Assembly (NCBI GenBank): GCA_020080175.1
Contig: JAGHQL010000093.1
Span: forward strand, 1-64,000
Length of the DNA: 64,000 nt
Direction of reading: 5' to 3'
Origin: Glutinoglossum americanum
Lineage: Eukaryota; Ascomycota; Geoglossomycetes; Geoglossales; Geoglossaceae
Part shown: piece by piece, positions 24,094 to 35,609 of the stretch
How positions within the stretch are numbered: the stretch's first letter is position 1
Layout: each line of letters opens with the position of its first letter
Notes under the pieces: generated by a model
What the model saw: the letters and a program-made list of their open reading frames with translations, nothing else
What the model was told of the DNA's origin: nothing
Databases searched by the model: none
Program-made: the position numbers and the translations under genes

Positions 24094-24302
24094 CGCCACT
24101 CCTCAAACATGCTATACCTTATTATAAGAGCAACGGAAGTCTTCTCCGCAACATGTTCAGCACATTATAGGATATTCTAAAGGAAGCTGCTGCAAACCCT
24201 GAAGCTGATGAAGTCATATGCGTCTTAGATGCCCTCGATGAATGTGAAAAATCGGCGTTGGGGGTTCTTATTGATTTACTAGGGAAATTCTATTCAGATT
24301 CA
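24094..24302 (+). pseudogene. NACHT-domain remnant (STAND/NLR-type)
   Basis: The plus strand reads PLLKHAIPYYKSNGSLLRNM, a stop, then ILKEAAANPEADEVICVLDALDECEK, which is the Walker B region of fungal NACHT NTPases (hhhhDALDEC). The stop falls exactly where the family has Trp (TGG to TAG), a change expected from RIP-type C-to-T mutation. No P-loop or N-terminal domain is left upstream, and the frame decays after about 24310. A dead fragment of an NLR-like gene. Confidence 0.6.
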
Positions 24303-24633
24303 GGCGGGTGACGATGAACAAGAGGTTGAAGATTTCAAATTACGAGTCGACTGTACTGTGATATCGAACGCGCTTTCGATAGTACGATTAAGGATTCAAC
24401 TTCTATCAATTTGAACGGTGAGGAGAAGGAGTCAGAAGAGATCAGTAAAGAAATTTACTTGGTTTTACGTCCGAAAAGCAAGAATAGGGGTTCTATCCTA
24501 GCAGCCCGTTTCTATTAGCAATGGAGACGAGTTGATACTCAGCCTCCTAGGGCTAAAACCCACGGAGCAAACCCTAATGGTAGGTTCCGGGCTGCCTCCG
24601 GAAACTGCCGTTTCCAACGGGGGTTTATGCAAC

Positions 24634-24665
24634 TGCAAGGCTGCAAGGCTGCAAGGCTGCAAGGC
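24634..24665 (+). repeat. Tandem 8-mer TGCAAGGC x4
   Basis: Four perfect head-to-tail copies of TGCAAGGC. No coding context is supported; this is probably slippage within decayed sequence. Confidence 0.85.
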
Positions 24666-25138
24666 TGGGTTATCCCCCCAAATCTTTGACTCCGTAGCCT
24701 TGTCCCCTAAATAATACGGCACGAGGCCCGTATTTCCAATTAGTTGGTGAGCGTTTGCTGTGCGTGGGGGAACCGCCCCTAGCGGCAGAATACTTGTGGT
24801 AGCTATTAAGCTGAACCACCCGTCCCAATCCCAATGCGGCCTCATATTCCGCGGGCGATGGGGCGTCAACAAACATGCAAGCGGGACGGGCGCATGGACA
24901 CGAATCAGTCCCGCAGTAGGATATCAAATACTTCTCACAGCCTCGTTGGGCTCATTCTAGGATATAGATAGTCTGGCGTGGGCGTGTAGGGATTCTGTGT
25001 TCCTCTGCCCCCCTCTCGTTGTTGCACCACCATAAAGGCCGTCCGGGGAAGAGCATCGTGTTTCTCTGCCTGCTCCGTACTTGGTTACACAACGCCTGGG
25101 GAAAAGACACGGGAGAATAACAGGCGAAACGAATTGAG
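24666..25138. other. Upstream region of kelch gene
   Basis: No gene is seen on either strand. The last part is expected to hold the promoter and 5' leader of the kelch-repeat gene. Confidence 0.35.
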
Positions 25139-27544
25139 ATGTGTGCGGTCTCGCTACGCCGCCTGCTCCTCTGGTGCCTCCTCCTTGGCCTCGCGACGGC
25201 CGCAGAATTCGAGCTCGTCAACCCCGACGAAGTGCCCTTGCAATATCGGGACTACAATCAGCGGGACAACTTCTGCAGGCTATGGACTCACCGGAGTGAG
25301 TCTGCGATCTTTAGTTTTTCTGCCCTTTGTCTTTTGTCTATTGCTTATTCTCTTTCTCTTATTTTTGGTTCGAGTGGCCATGGAACCACGTGACTTGCTA
25401 ATACAGTACTTGGGTCAAGGCATACTAATAGGGGATTATATTGTTATTGACGGAGGTTGTACGGTATACCAAGTTCTACCTTCTGGCTCTGATCCTCTGC
25501 ATGTCGTGGAACTAAGTGTGCCCCCGTCTTTCCCTTGGTCAGCCCTTCGAAGCTGCCGACAACGAGGCTAATCAGAGCTAGATGGCTACACCCTCGTCGT
25601 TGACATTTCGTCGTCGTTCTCTGCAGGCGGTAGCCTTCGCCTTTCTTCGTTCAAAAAGCCCCTCCCAGTCAGCAAATCCAGCCCCCCGACCCTAATTCGG
25701 CATGCGATGTGGCGCTCATCCTCCCTGAACGAGATATACATCGCCGGTGGACTCTTCCAAAATGAATTTGGGGGCGACCAGTCGGAGTTCTTTACGAATG
25801 TGGAAGATATTCCTGATTTTTCGGTTTGGAAATTCTCCTTGCTTACTAAAACCTGGAGTCAGGAACCATTTAGGAATATCTCTGAGGGTAATAGGGTCCT
25901 TGAGCGGACCTATGCTGGTGCAGGAGTGAGCGTGGAATCGTTGAATTTATCATTTTATCAGGGGTAACTACAGCAGTCCAGCATATGGTTGCACAATGCA
26001 ATGCTGATTTTCTCGCAGGGGTCTCTACGATAACCGGACCTCACCCCGGCATGCAAACCTCACGGGCGATCACCCCCAGGATGGGATGCTCATATTCAAT
26101 CACACCGAGGGGACAATCAAGAACCGTTCTTTGGCAGATAGCCTTGGGCCGAAAGACCAGTATTGGGGCACGCTGAGACATTTTCCAATAGGGAAATTCG
26201 GATTCTTGCTAAGCTTGGGGGCGGAAGAGCTGAATTTAACTAGCTCATTGGCTAATAGAAAGTCTTATGGTCCATCGGTGGGTATGAAACCTGTGAGGTT
26301 ACTTCACGTTTCTAACTGAATGCAGGTAGCCTGGAATGTCGTTCATTTATATGACATCGAAAGAGACAAATGGTTTCAGCAATACACCTCTGCCTACCGC
26401 GGAGAATTCCCCACCCCGCGTACGCGGTTCTGCTCTGTTGTTGCGGGAGGGGCAGGTTCGCGAAGCTATGAGTACACAATACTTCCTCCTCTGTCTAATA
26501 AAGCTAATGCAGAATAACCCAGGTTATGGATATACGGTGGACAGATTGGGACGGGGGCTAATGCGACTGGGGTCAGTGATTTTTGGGTGCTTTCTATTCC
26601 TGGCTTCCGGTCTGTTTTACGCACCTCCCCACCGACCCTCCCACTGAAACGCCACTAACTGCTCATGGTGAGGGCACAGATGGTTTAAAGTTACCGACCC
26701 CTATGCAGAAAACCGTCGACGCTCAGCATCTTGCCATAATGTCGGACAATACCTTCTCGTAGTTGGCGGGAACAACCCGAGACAAGAAGACATAATTGAG
26801 AGCGCAAACTGCGATTCCGCTTTGGTCAAGATATATAATCTGAATACTCAGTCGGTGAGATCTTCTCCATATCCTACATTCTTTTGCCAGCAGCTAGAAG
26901 TGCTAATCTCGCGGTGCGATGTCAAACAGTGGACGGATCAATTCGAATCGCCTCCAACCCCCTACATTCCATTCAAAAACATAACTACATGGTACGCGGA
27001 GCACGGATATAAACCGATCGATGGGTTCGGGGACACCCGCATCGAGGAGATCTTGAGAGCACTGGTCCCAGATCCTAAGAAAGTGAAGGGTAGAAAGGCT
27101 GGAATTGCTATTGGGACGATTGTGGCAGCCGCACTAGCTGGTTGGGCGGGGATATGGCTATGGAGGAGGAGAGAGCCGGTCAAGGAGATGATTGAAAATG
27201 GAGTTAAACGGATACGGGAGTGGGTGATGAACCTGTGGCAGAATCGGCCGCGGAGCAGGCCCACCAACGCCACCACCGGCACTGCCAGCGCCCCCACCGG
27301 AAATGCCAACGTCATGACTGGTGTCACCATCGATGCCTCCAACGCCACAGCCAACCCCGTTGAGTTATCTTCGCGAGGGGAGGGAGGTGGCTCACAGGAT
27401 CCCCAGCCAGAGGAATTAGAGTCACCTCAGCCGTATGGGGCGAGGCAGGGGAGTCAGGGATCTCATGAGCTGTGGACTTCCATGCCGGTGGATGGTGAAA
27501 CTGCAATGCATCAAGGGGAGGAGAGCAGGAACCTTTTGAGTTAG
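25139..27544 (+). CDS. Kelch-repeat single-pass membrane protein
   Basis: Predicted join(25139..25295, 25375..25463, 25578..25963, 26019..26277, 26326..26471, 26523..26609, 26680..26854, 26930..27544), about 637 aa. The seven introns are 48-114 bp; the last (75 bp) is in frame and would otherwise read through. The first junction is the least certain, because the alternative acceptor at 25406 would suit the family better but breaks the phase. A signal peptide (LLLWCLLLGLATA) is followed by FCRLWTH and kelch-type blades (DYIVIDGG, IYIAGGLF, LWIYGGQ, YLLVVGG), a TM helix (IAIGTIVAAALAGWAGIWLW) at about 510-530 and an acidic cytosolic tail. Kelch blades fold into a beta-propeller; fungal proteins of this plan are common and unassigned. 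Role on the cell surface is inferred. Confidence 0.75.
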
Positions 27545-27734
27545 GATCATTCCGTCGGAGTCAGCATGGGGAAGACGGGACACCAGGGAGGGGTAGGGAA
27601 CGTTGAATCATCAAAGGGGAAGGAGACAGAGGCGGGCTCATCGCCGTTGCTGGCTGGAGTAGACGGGTCGGAGAGACGACTACTCGTGGAAGGGAAGGAG
27701 GAGCTGGGCTAGGGAGAGAACATCTATATCAATC

Positions 27735-27891
27735 GGTACTATGGAGGTGATTTCTATACTGTGGAAGTGATAGTTTTATTAGCTAGTTATTAGTAATTCT
27801 CTCGGCGGAGGTAGCTTACCTACCGCACCCACGACCTGCTTAATCCAACCATCCTTCTACCTATCGGTTGAACTTATGCCTCCACAGTACC
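27735..27891. mobile_element. Short TIR element, copy 1
   Basis: About 157 bp bounded by GGTACTATGGAGG and the inverted CCTCCACAGTACC. A second copy lies at 40585..40743, with at least 53 consecutive identical bases in the 3' half (starting GTAGCTTACCTACCGCACCC). The paired ends, small size and two dispersed copies make a non-autonomous DNA transposon (MITE) likely. No target duplication is obvious. Confidence 0.7.
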
Positions 27892-29160
27892 CTGCACGGT
27901 AACGCTAAAGATTTCATACCCGCAACAAATACACGGATGCCAATCAGATTGGGGGGGTGACGCAGCAGCAAAGGCGGAGGGGTGGCTTTAGTGGGACCAG
28001 TGGATCCTGGCTGCATCCTCATCTCCCTTGTATTTCCAACGTTCCTCATCCTCATTTGCGGTGAAACTGCCTAGCGGCACGAAACCCTCCGGGAATGGTT
28101 ATGAGCCTCGAAAGCTATAGAGGAAGCTCCCTTGCCGATCACCTTGGACGAGACACAGGTAGTGTCTCTGTTGCGCTAGAACTAATATATAGCTGTTGGA
28201 CCTACGGGGTCACTCCCGTAATGTTGTTGTATCAGATATGCACCGAATTAGTGCTAATGCTCGAAACGAACCGGATGCTGAGGAGGACCTGTATTTTGCC
28301 AATCGTGATAACAGCCTGCCAGTATATTCTTAGCCCATGGTCCGTCCCCGCCAATCGGACCTGATTTAATTCTGGTCTCATGGGATGATAGGTAGGTTGG
28401 TGATAGAAGTCTCTAGTGCACTCTCATCAAGATTCCGTCGCCATTCCATGTCGCCCCGCGCATTGCTCACAACGGATATAGATGTTTCCACTAAGCTGAA
28501 TTTCGTCATATCGCTTGAGTGCTGGTCCCTGTGGACCCCTTAATGCTCTGGGTGGTCAAGACTTGTCTTGTTACTGTTCTTAAGTAACGCCTAGACATTT
28601 TCCCGAGGTTTTTAGGCTGGGAGGAAGTGACCAGAGCAATACCGTGTCCCTCTTTGGAAGTTTTCGCAACTGTTTCGCCCCTTACTCCATATGTATTTTT
28701 GCCATCTTCCATTTGTCTAATGCAGTATAAAGACCAATTCCACGTATCTTTTTCAACATCAGCAGTACTACGGGTTCGAGAACTTGATTTATATAATCCA
28801 CTTTAATTACTCCTTTTGAGGGACCTGTTCCCTTAACTTCGATTAACAGGGTTTTAAAATCCTGGCCAATGCCTCCCTAGATCGCAAATGAAGGTCGACC
28901 GTTTTTCCAGTGCCTTCGCCTGTCCGAAGCACACACCGTAAATCGAAAGTTAGCCATTGAGATAGAAATTCTTGACAAAGAGTTGGTCATCTCTCTTTAG
29001 CTGATTTAGAGATGTAGGGTTTTCGCAGGCCATGCATTTGAAATAGCCAGCCACAATTAGTCCCTATCAGCGAAAGTTTGAAGATGGCAGCCTAGGCGCG
29101 AACGATCCCGTTGAGCAAATAGGGAACGAAGCTTAGAAACTGCGGAACATGAAACTCCAA
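27892..29160. other. Gene-poor stretch beside the permease
   Basis: Only short frames without domains are found. Parts of 28500-28720 look weakly coding on the minus strand but I cannot assign them. The right end should carry the 3' end of the permease transcript. Confidence 0.35.
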
Positions 29161-31635
29161 CTAATAAATCCACCACCAAATTTTCTTGGCAAACTTCTTT
29201 AGCTTGTGTCCAACCCCATTCAGCTCCTCGTGCTCCTCCAGTTTCGCAGTCAAAAAAGTGTTTACATCGATCCTCGCCGTATCCGGCCTCAGCCGTGGCG
29301 GCCCTCCTCCAGCCACCCAATTCCACACCTTCACACCACCCCACAATAACACAAACACTAAGTTCTATAATATCTTAGTAGAAGATTAGATCAAGCACGA
29401 ACACGGAAACTTACGGCGATATAACAGCTGATAAAACGATCCCATTGAAAGCGGTTACCTTTGCCTACAAACACCCACCATCCGCCGAAGATAATAAAGA
29501 GCGAGGTGGCGATAATACCAACCCAGCTGCGGTAGGGTTGGAAGTGGCTTTTATAAGCATATATTTCTAGTGGCACGGGTTGGATATCTTCAATTTCTAA
29601 TGGTGCGAGCTGGATATTCCCAATATCTACAGCACCGTTCGGTATTGAGTTATTCGCAGCTTCCCTAGCGGCACCCTCTCCGAATTCGCGGTCCACTCTT
29701 GGATCTCGGGGGGGCGCGGCCGGAACCCTGTCTTCGAGACTGAAAAGTAATTAGTATGGCAGTAAGTAGCAAAGCTGGTGTGCATATTACAAGTGATAAT
29801 AGCGAATGAACGTGATGCTGAGGCCCAAAAATGTGATGCTCCAGAATATCGTGCCAACGCGAGACAGTGCATCCAGTGCCTTCTGTAGTCAGTCACATAT
29901 CCGAACTTGTCTTGGGGGAATAGTACCAGCTGGGCCTGCGGCTTCTTCCCAATGCTCAGAAACCCCAGAAAACCAAAGAGGGTGCATGCGATGATCGAGT
30001 TCAACGGAACGCCCCTACTTGTTGTAGTTGCTAGCTTTCCTCTCAGACCCCCAAATTTTGGCATATACCGGTTCGCAGCAAGCGAATACAGGATCCTCGA
30101 CGCACTGTACATATTGCTTAATGCACACGACCACGTCGCAAAGATGAAGAAGCCGTTTGAAGCGTGTGCGAGGCCGAAAAAACCCGCCTCTGCCATAGAT
30201 ATTATGAACGGCGATCTGTTACCTGAGAGCTGTTTATGTGAATTAAACACGAGGAGATTTTTGTGGTCATAGGGAACATTAAAGGACAACAGAAAAATAC
30301 CCGACATATAGAGACATGCCAACCGGAGCATGGTTTTTCGGTTCGCGGATTTAAGATCTTGACCTCGATGACGGGCCTCTGCTGCTGCTATTGAGATTGT
30401 TGCACCGCTGATAAATGAGAAGGTGGTGTAGGTCACTCCAGTCCTGTGTGCAGAAACTTCAATATGATTGCATCCTAACAGGTGAGCACGGTAGAGGAGG
30501 ACGTACCACACAGCCATCAACCCTGCCCCTCGACCATAATTTTCATAAAGATTCGACCCCTCGCCGATTTGGAAAATATCCTTCATAAAGCCGGTGGAGT
30601 TATGGCATACAGATGGGTTTTTGCAGCTAAACCAATCTTAAGCCAATCAGACAGTTGGTTTACAGCACGGCGGTGGGTATTCTCACATCTGTCACCAGTG
30701 CTTCCGGCACCATTGCTAACTCCGGGTGCCAAATGTCAGCTAAATAATCTCTTACCAACAGGATTAACCTTGAGTCTTACTTTTGCCATGAAGATTAATG
30801 GGCACTTGTGCAGTAATAATCACGGTTAGGCCAATAATCTTCAGATACCCGAACCAATACTCCAGCTCACCATACCACTGTACGTACAGGTTCGTTATCA
30901 GATGCCTAAGAAGTTGGAAGAAGGCACCTACTCTCACTGGCAGCAAATTCACAGCAAATGACGTGACCAAAGTTAATGCTGCCCAGATGCCTGAGTCAAC
31001 TCCTTTAGTTCTAATCCACGTCAAACGGGGCTCATCGCCATAGTCAAAGCCAAACAAGCGCGCTGTCGCGCTTATCTCTTCCGCGTAAATGGTGAGATAC
31101 ATAAATCTTTCCTCCATCCCGTCAGTGTATTGGCATCCTGGTTATGGAAATCCTAGGGCACATACAAGAACATATATCCCAGTGTTCCCCCGAGTGTAGT
31201 ATCAATAAACAGAGCAGGCAGCTCCCAGACTGGGCCTGTGACAGGAATTACCGAAGACATCTCCACAAATGGCCCCATCAAAGCCCAGGCTAAGAAACAG
31301 GAGACCGCATAAATGATCAGCGCGCCGCCTGGACCGGCTAGTGATAACATTGTTCCGGAACGTATCGTGATACCTGCGCAGCGGAACTCAGCATGTGAGC
31401 AAGAGAGTTGATGGACTGCAATAGAACATACCAAAGCCAAATTGTGCACTGAATGCGATCATCTAACGCACAAACATTAGTACCGAATTCTCTCCTAACA
31501 GAGCTCGGAACAACGAACAGATATATGGCGTTCGGTCAAGTCTCGTCTGTATTATATAAATGCCCATTTTGTAAGTTAGATACCTCCTGCAGTCGACCAT
31601 TAAAGGATAGCTAGAGTGTACCTCAGTTCATTCAT
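29161..31635 (-). CDS. Amino acid permease (APC superfamily, fungal type)
   Basis: Predicted complement(join(29161..29364, 29415..29739, 29791..29882, 29927..30443, 30507..30636, 30781..30877, 30932..31106, 31166..31373, 31432..31462, 31519..31546, 31622..31635)), about 606 aa. Reading phase is kept through ten introns. Diagnostic stretches: RDLTERHIS..MIAFSAQFGFGI, RSGTMLSLAGPGGAL, VEMSSVIPVTGPVWELPA, EISATARLFGFDY, YWFGYLKIIGLTVI, FSFISGATISIAAAEA and ASRILYSLAANRYMPKF, all in family order for a ~12-TM amino acid/H+ symporter at the plasma membrane. The last loop before the KSHFQPYRSW TM region carries an unusual acidic, repeat-like insert. The splice at 30637..30780 is unsure, and the true start may lie upstream of 31635 because the first exon is only 14 nt in this model. 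Confidence 0.72.
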
Positions 31636-33108
31636 CGTTGCGGAAGATTGACTGGAAGGAAGAGAGGTAGGTAGTTCCGTAGAAGAGCTGACCGAAAGTC
31701 TATGGTACCACGATGAGCACTGCGTTCCATGATTTGCTGACTTGCCGCTCGAAAGGCCGGGCAACTGGGCACAGCAAATCCAAAGAAAGGGATGAATGAG
31801 CAAGGCTTTCCAATCGACCGGATGGCTGACTCCCGGAGCCAAGAGCTTTTGTCCAAAACCCCACTGTGTCAGGCTGCCATTGTAGAGACTTTTTTTTTGA
31901 TTATGACAAGCATCCAAGCGTCAAATTCGCAAACCCCTCTACAGCAACCCAAGGCCCTCCTCATACATTACCTATCGAGCTGTAGCCGGAACCGGAACCG
32001 AGCCTTAGGAAGACCTTCGTTCTTACCCGCCTCACCAGATCGTGATACGCAACAACCGCAGCATTAATCCTATTCATCAGATCGGATGAAAATGCATTGG
32101 GTTTAGTTCGTCAGTACACCAACAACTGCCAAGAGTCTAGATTTTGATCTATCGCTCTTCCCGCAACTCTTGGCTAAAAGCTAAACACAAGTCAAATCTT
32201 AGCGAGTCTTAGCAGTGAGGACCCAGTGTCTTCATAGGCTCATTCGTAGGGTTGTGAGTCAAAGCTCTGCCTTCAAATATTGTCCTAACTACTGCAAACG
32301 TATGGTGGCGCCTAGAGACGGGAAGGTCACGTTGATGGTTAAAGATATCATGATCAGGCAGGCAGCCAGTCCCTCGGGTGGTTTTGTAGGTAGTCCCACA
32401 ACAGACGGGTAGGTAGAGGTGCGGTTAAGCAGTCTAGGCACTCTAAAAATTCCCGTACTGATGGCCCGTATCACCTATGGATTCTCTAGTACGGAGGTCA
32501 GTGTCAAAGCATTAAGACTAATCGTTTAGGCTTGACCTCACTGGATTCCAGTTAAAGGGACGCCAGCTGTAGCCACCTATCGCGAAATTTTTGATAAGGC
32601 TCTCACCAAGGCTTAGGTAAGAGTCTGAGGACTCTTGGTATGATCTATGATTGTATTGTTGGGGCTCAGCGAATCAAACGGTCGGTAGCCGAATTTGATC
32701 GGGCGAATTGGATCTCAGCGAGCTCATGCTGGCTGAGGATGCGAGCGGCTAAGGAGCGGGGTAATATTTTCAGGGTCTAGCAGAATCCCCGCTGGAATTC
32801 TCATATATCGAGTAAGAGAATTCTCCATGTGCGCTAGAGTTAAGAATGGATTCGAGATAGTCTCTAGCATATATCGGACATCATGGCTCCTAGTGGGCAT
32901 TTTATGCAACGGATACCCAGACCCCTGCGCCGATCCGTACTAGCGGCGGGAACGAACTGTTACGGGTCTGGCCGAAAGTGAGCACATCTCAATGGCTGAA
33001 TTGTCGAATGACATGAGTTTTTATTCAGTGGCACGGATCGCAAATGGACTGGAACCCCGAATTACAGAGTATGTAGATACGTGTAGCCTAGGTATCTAGC
33101 CAAAGTGG
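31636..33108. other. Intergenic, nothing assigned
   Basis: The part nearest 31636 may hold further 5' coding or leader sequence of the permease. A weak open frame runs through 31640..31917 on the minus strand. From 32000 to 33100 I see only short frames with no domain and no clear repeat. Confidence 0.35.
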
Positions 33109-34458
33109 TTATTCATTACATGAGAACAACTGGATTGTGCCCATCCTATCCATCACGAGAATCTTTTCCTGTTCATCAATGTTGCCATCCTCCAGCTTTA
33201 AATGAGTGAAAGCCAGAGCAGCTATGAAAAGGTTGCTTCCGTGCTTCAGATCTGTCACGCGTGTTTTTACTGCTATCCCGCTGTTAAATCTTCCTTGCGG
33301 CGAGCCCTTCACGAGAATGACTCTGTGTCTATAGCTATCGACAAACACCAGGCGTTTTTCGGAAGGCGAAACAGCCAAAGATTGTGCATCTAGGGTTTCG
33401 TTTTCGCCACCAAAAGCTATCCGTGTCTTTCTCTCTATGTCGAAAACGCTAGGACAGCCTGCTGGAAACCTCGAGTCTGTGGTAATGGCAATGCTATTTT
33501 CGCTCAAAAAAGCGATCGCAGTGAAACGTATAAATCGAGATGTCCCAGTGCCCTTCCCCCGTTAGTTGGTGCGATGCAGTACAAGGAGATGTCTGCTTAC
33601 AAAGTCGCCCTTAAGCTCAATCAGCTTGGGCGGCGACGAGCCATCTCCTCCCAATTCGTAAATATATATATGCCTGTTCCTCGAGCCGACACAAACCCGC
33701 GAGCCGTCATGATTGAAGGCCATCGCAGATGGTATGTCTAGTGTTGTTCCATTATAACCCTTTAAGGACAACTCTTTCTGAGGCTCACCACCGCCGCCGC
33801 GCCGGATGCCCCATATCAGAAGTCTGCCATTTCCAGTTCCTGCGCATATCCAACCGCTGATTTTAGGCGTCTTGGGGGGTAATGCGATAGCTCTTAGGTC
33901 ACTGAGTCCCATTACTTGCATCACAGGCTTTTTCTCTTCCGATGTTTCGATTTCATCCGTACTGAGCTCATAGACTTCAAATCCATCCTCAGCAGCCACA
34001 ACAACAAGGGAATCTGACAAGGCGATAGCTACCATGCGTTCGGACGCCTTTACGCATTCCCGAAGCATAGTTCCAGCCCAGCAGCAGGTCCAGCGCAAGT
34101 CTGCCTTCCGATCCCATGAGAAAATCTTCAGCTTACGACCCGCGGCAACTGCTGCGAACCCCGCTGTGGGCGAGAAAGCAGCAAAGTCGAGTCCCTTCCT
34201 CCGCTGGATCTCCAGTGATTGCAGCTCGGTCCCCAAGCTTTCTGTTGCTTCAGGTGCCTTGAGCATTTCCTTCATGTAGAGCGATTTTGTTGTCGTTCGT
34301 CGGAACAAAGAAAATGGATTCGAACGGGCACTGTCGCCGCTACTGGCTAGAACCATAGGACATTATGTTAGCAGCCTCCGAAGCGGGGCCAGAGCAAGCG
34401 AAGGCTCAGCGAAAGTATTACCTGTCCTGTTGCTGTCATAAGAAGTTCGCGAAGACAT
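33109..34458 (-). CDS. WD40-like beta-propeller protein
   Basis: Predicted complement(join(33109..33552, 33601..34346, 34422..34458)), 408 aa. Introns of 48 and 75 bp have GTAAGC/GTAATA donors, CTAAC branch sites and keep phase; the 37-nt first exon supplies the ATG (MSSRTSYDSNRT). The N-terminus is Ser-rich; from about residue 60 the sequence alternates short hydrophobic strands typical of divergent WD40 blades (DFAAFSPTAGFAAVAAG, AMAFNHDGSRVCVGSRNRHI, IAFLSENSIAITTDSRFPAG, LAVSPSEKRLVFVD). No enzymatic motif is present. Likely a fungal cytosolic scaffold; the family is not characterised as far as I can tell. Confidence 0.75.
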
Positions 34459-35401
34459 TGGTTAAGGAATCGTTAGTTAGGAATGTGGATGTATTAAGTG
34501 GAGCTTGACTCCGGACAAAGTTCACTTTCGGTTCGATTTAAACTGTCCCAAAAATGCACCGCCACACCCCACACACACAACCACAGAGATCTTTATAGTT
34601 AAGTAATTAATGTATTCAGATCTAAATGCTGACTAATACTCATTATAGCAAGATTCACATCGAATTCTTGCATCGTATCCTCGAACTGAGCGATCGTCTT
34701 CACTCGTACCTTCACCTTTTCACCTCTTCACATGCTTCTTTCCTTTGTATCGCTTCGACCTTCTTAATCGTTCTCTTTTTGAGATCTCATCACTGCTGCG
34801 ATTGAATCTTTCGACTGAGAGCTCTAGCCCTGCTTGAGAACCAACGATAAAGCGTCCTTCACGCCGGCTTCGACCTTCAAATCATTATTAAGTTTGCTCC
34901 TTGTTGAGAGCCTGACTAGTAGCCATCGCGGACGTAAGAAGAAAGATTCTCCTCGAGTCTCTCCGCGATCCTTACTCACAGTCGAACAAGCACTCTTTGA
35001 GCCCCCTAGCTCCTCCCTACTTCCTTTGCAATCTAGTTCTCTTGGAGGTAACAGTGCGACAGAAAACTACTTTCTGCTCATAAAAGCCTCGCCTAGTAGG
35101 TTCCGCTTTAAATAGTGAGCCAGGTGGTGCTCACCCCGAGCTTGCATGAACATATCTGTAAGATCCGTCGGGTAGGTCCCTGAGAATGTAATAATAGTCG
35201 GTCCACTGGTCGACTAGTGCTTTGGTCGATTTGACCTACGGTCGATAGGAACTCAATTAGGTCTGCAATCGAGATGCGAGGTCGGTCCGAACGTAATATT
35301 ATTTTGCACTATTACCTTTTGCGTAAGAATGAAAGACCGACCGCATACAATGGTGCAAGAAGATAAGGCTGTTCGTCACGTATACTTGATACAGGAAGCA
35401 G
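34459..35401. other. Intergenic upstream of WD40-like gene
   Basis: The first part should be promoter of the WD40-like gene. The 34834..35115 frame is Ser-rich and has no domain. Nothing else can be supported. Confidence 0.35.
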
Positions 35402-35609
35402 TGTTTAAGGAGTTATTGAACGTATGGTGTGAATAGACTTGATTAGCTAGCTACCATACGGAGTAGAGAGAGTGTGTAGTGTAGTATATAGAAGAAACTA
35501 AGTACATTGGTGTTCGCGGGACCTTATATACTCCGAGTGTTAAGTTCCCGCCGGCCACCCCGTGTCAGTAAATAGGGGCCACACAATCTAAGCCACGCCT
35601 ATTTGTTAA
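35402..35609 (-). mobile_element. Candidate solo LTR, weak
   Basis: About 208 bp starting TGTTAACA and ending TTAAACA on the minus strand (TG...CA ends), with a TATATAAG box in the middle. These features fit a solo LTR of a retroelement, a fossil without internal region. No clean target duplication was found, so the call is weak. Confidence 0.2.

Noticed and set aside
24630-24670. CRISPR-like array
   Set aside because: The repeat unit is 8 bp with no spacers; it is a simple tandem repeat in a eukaryotic genome.
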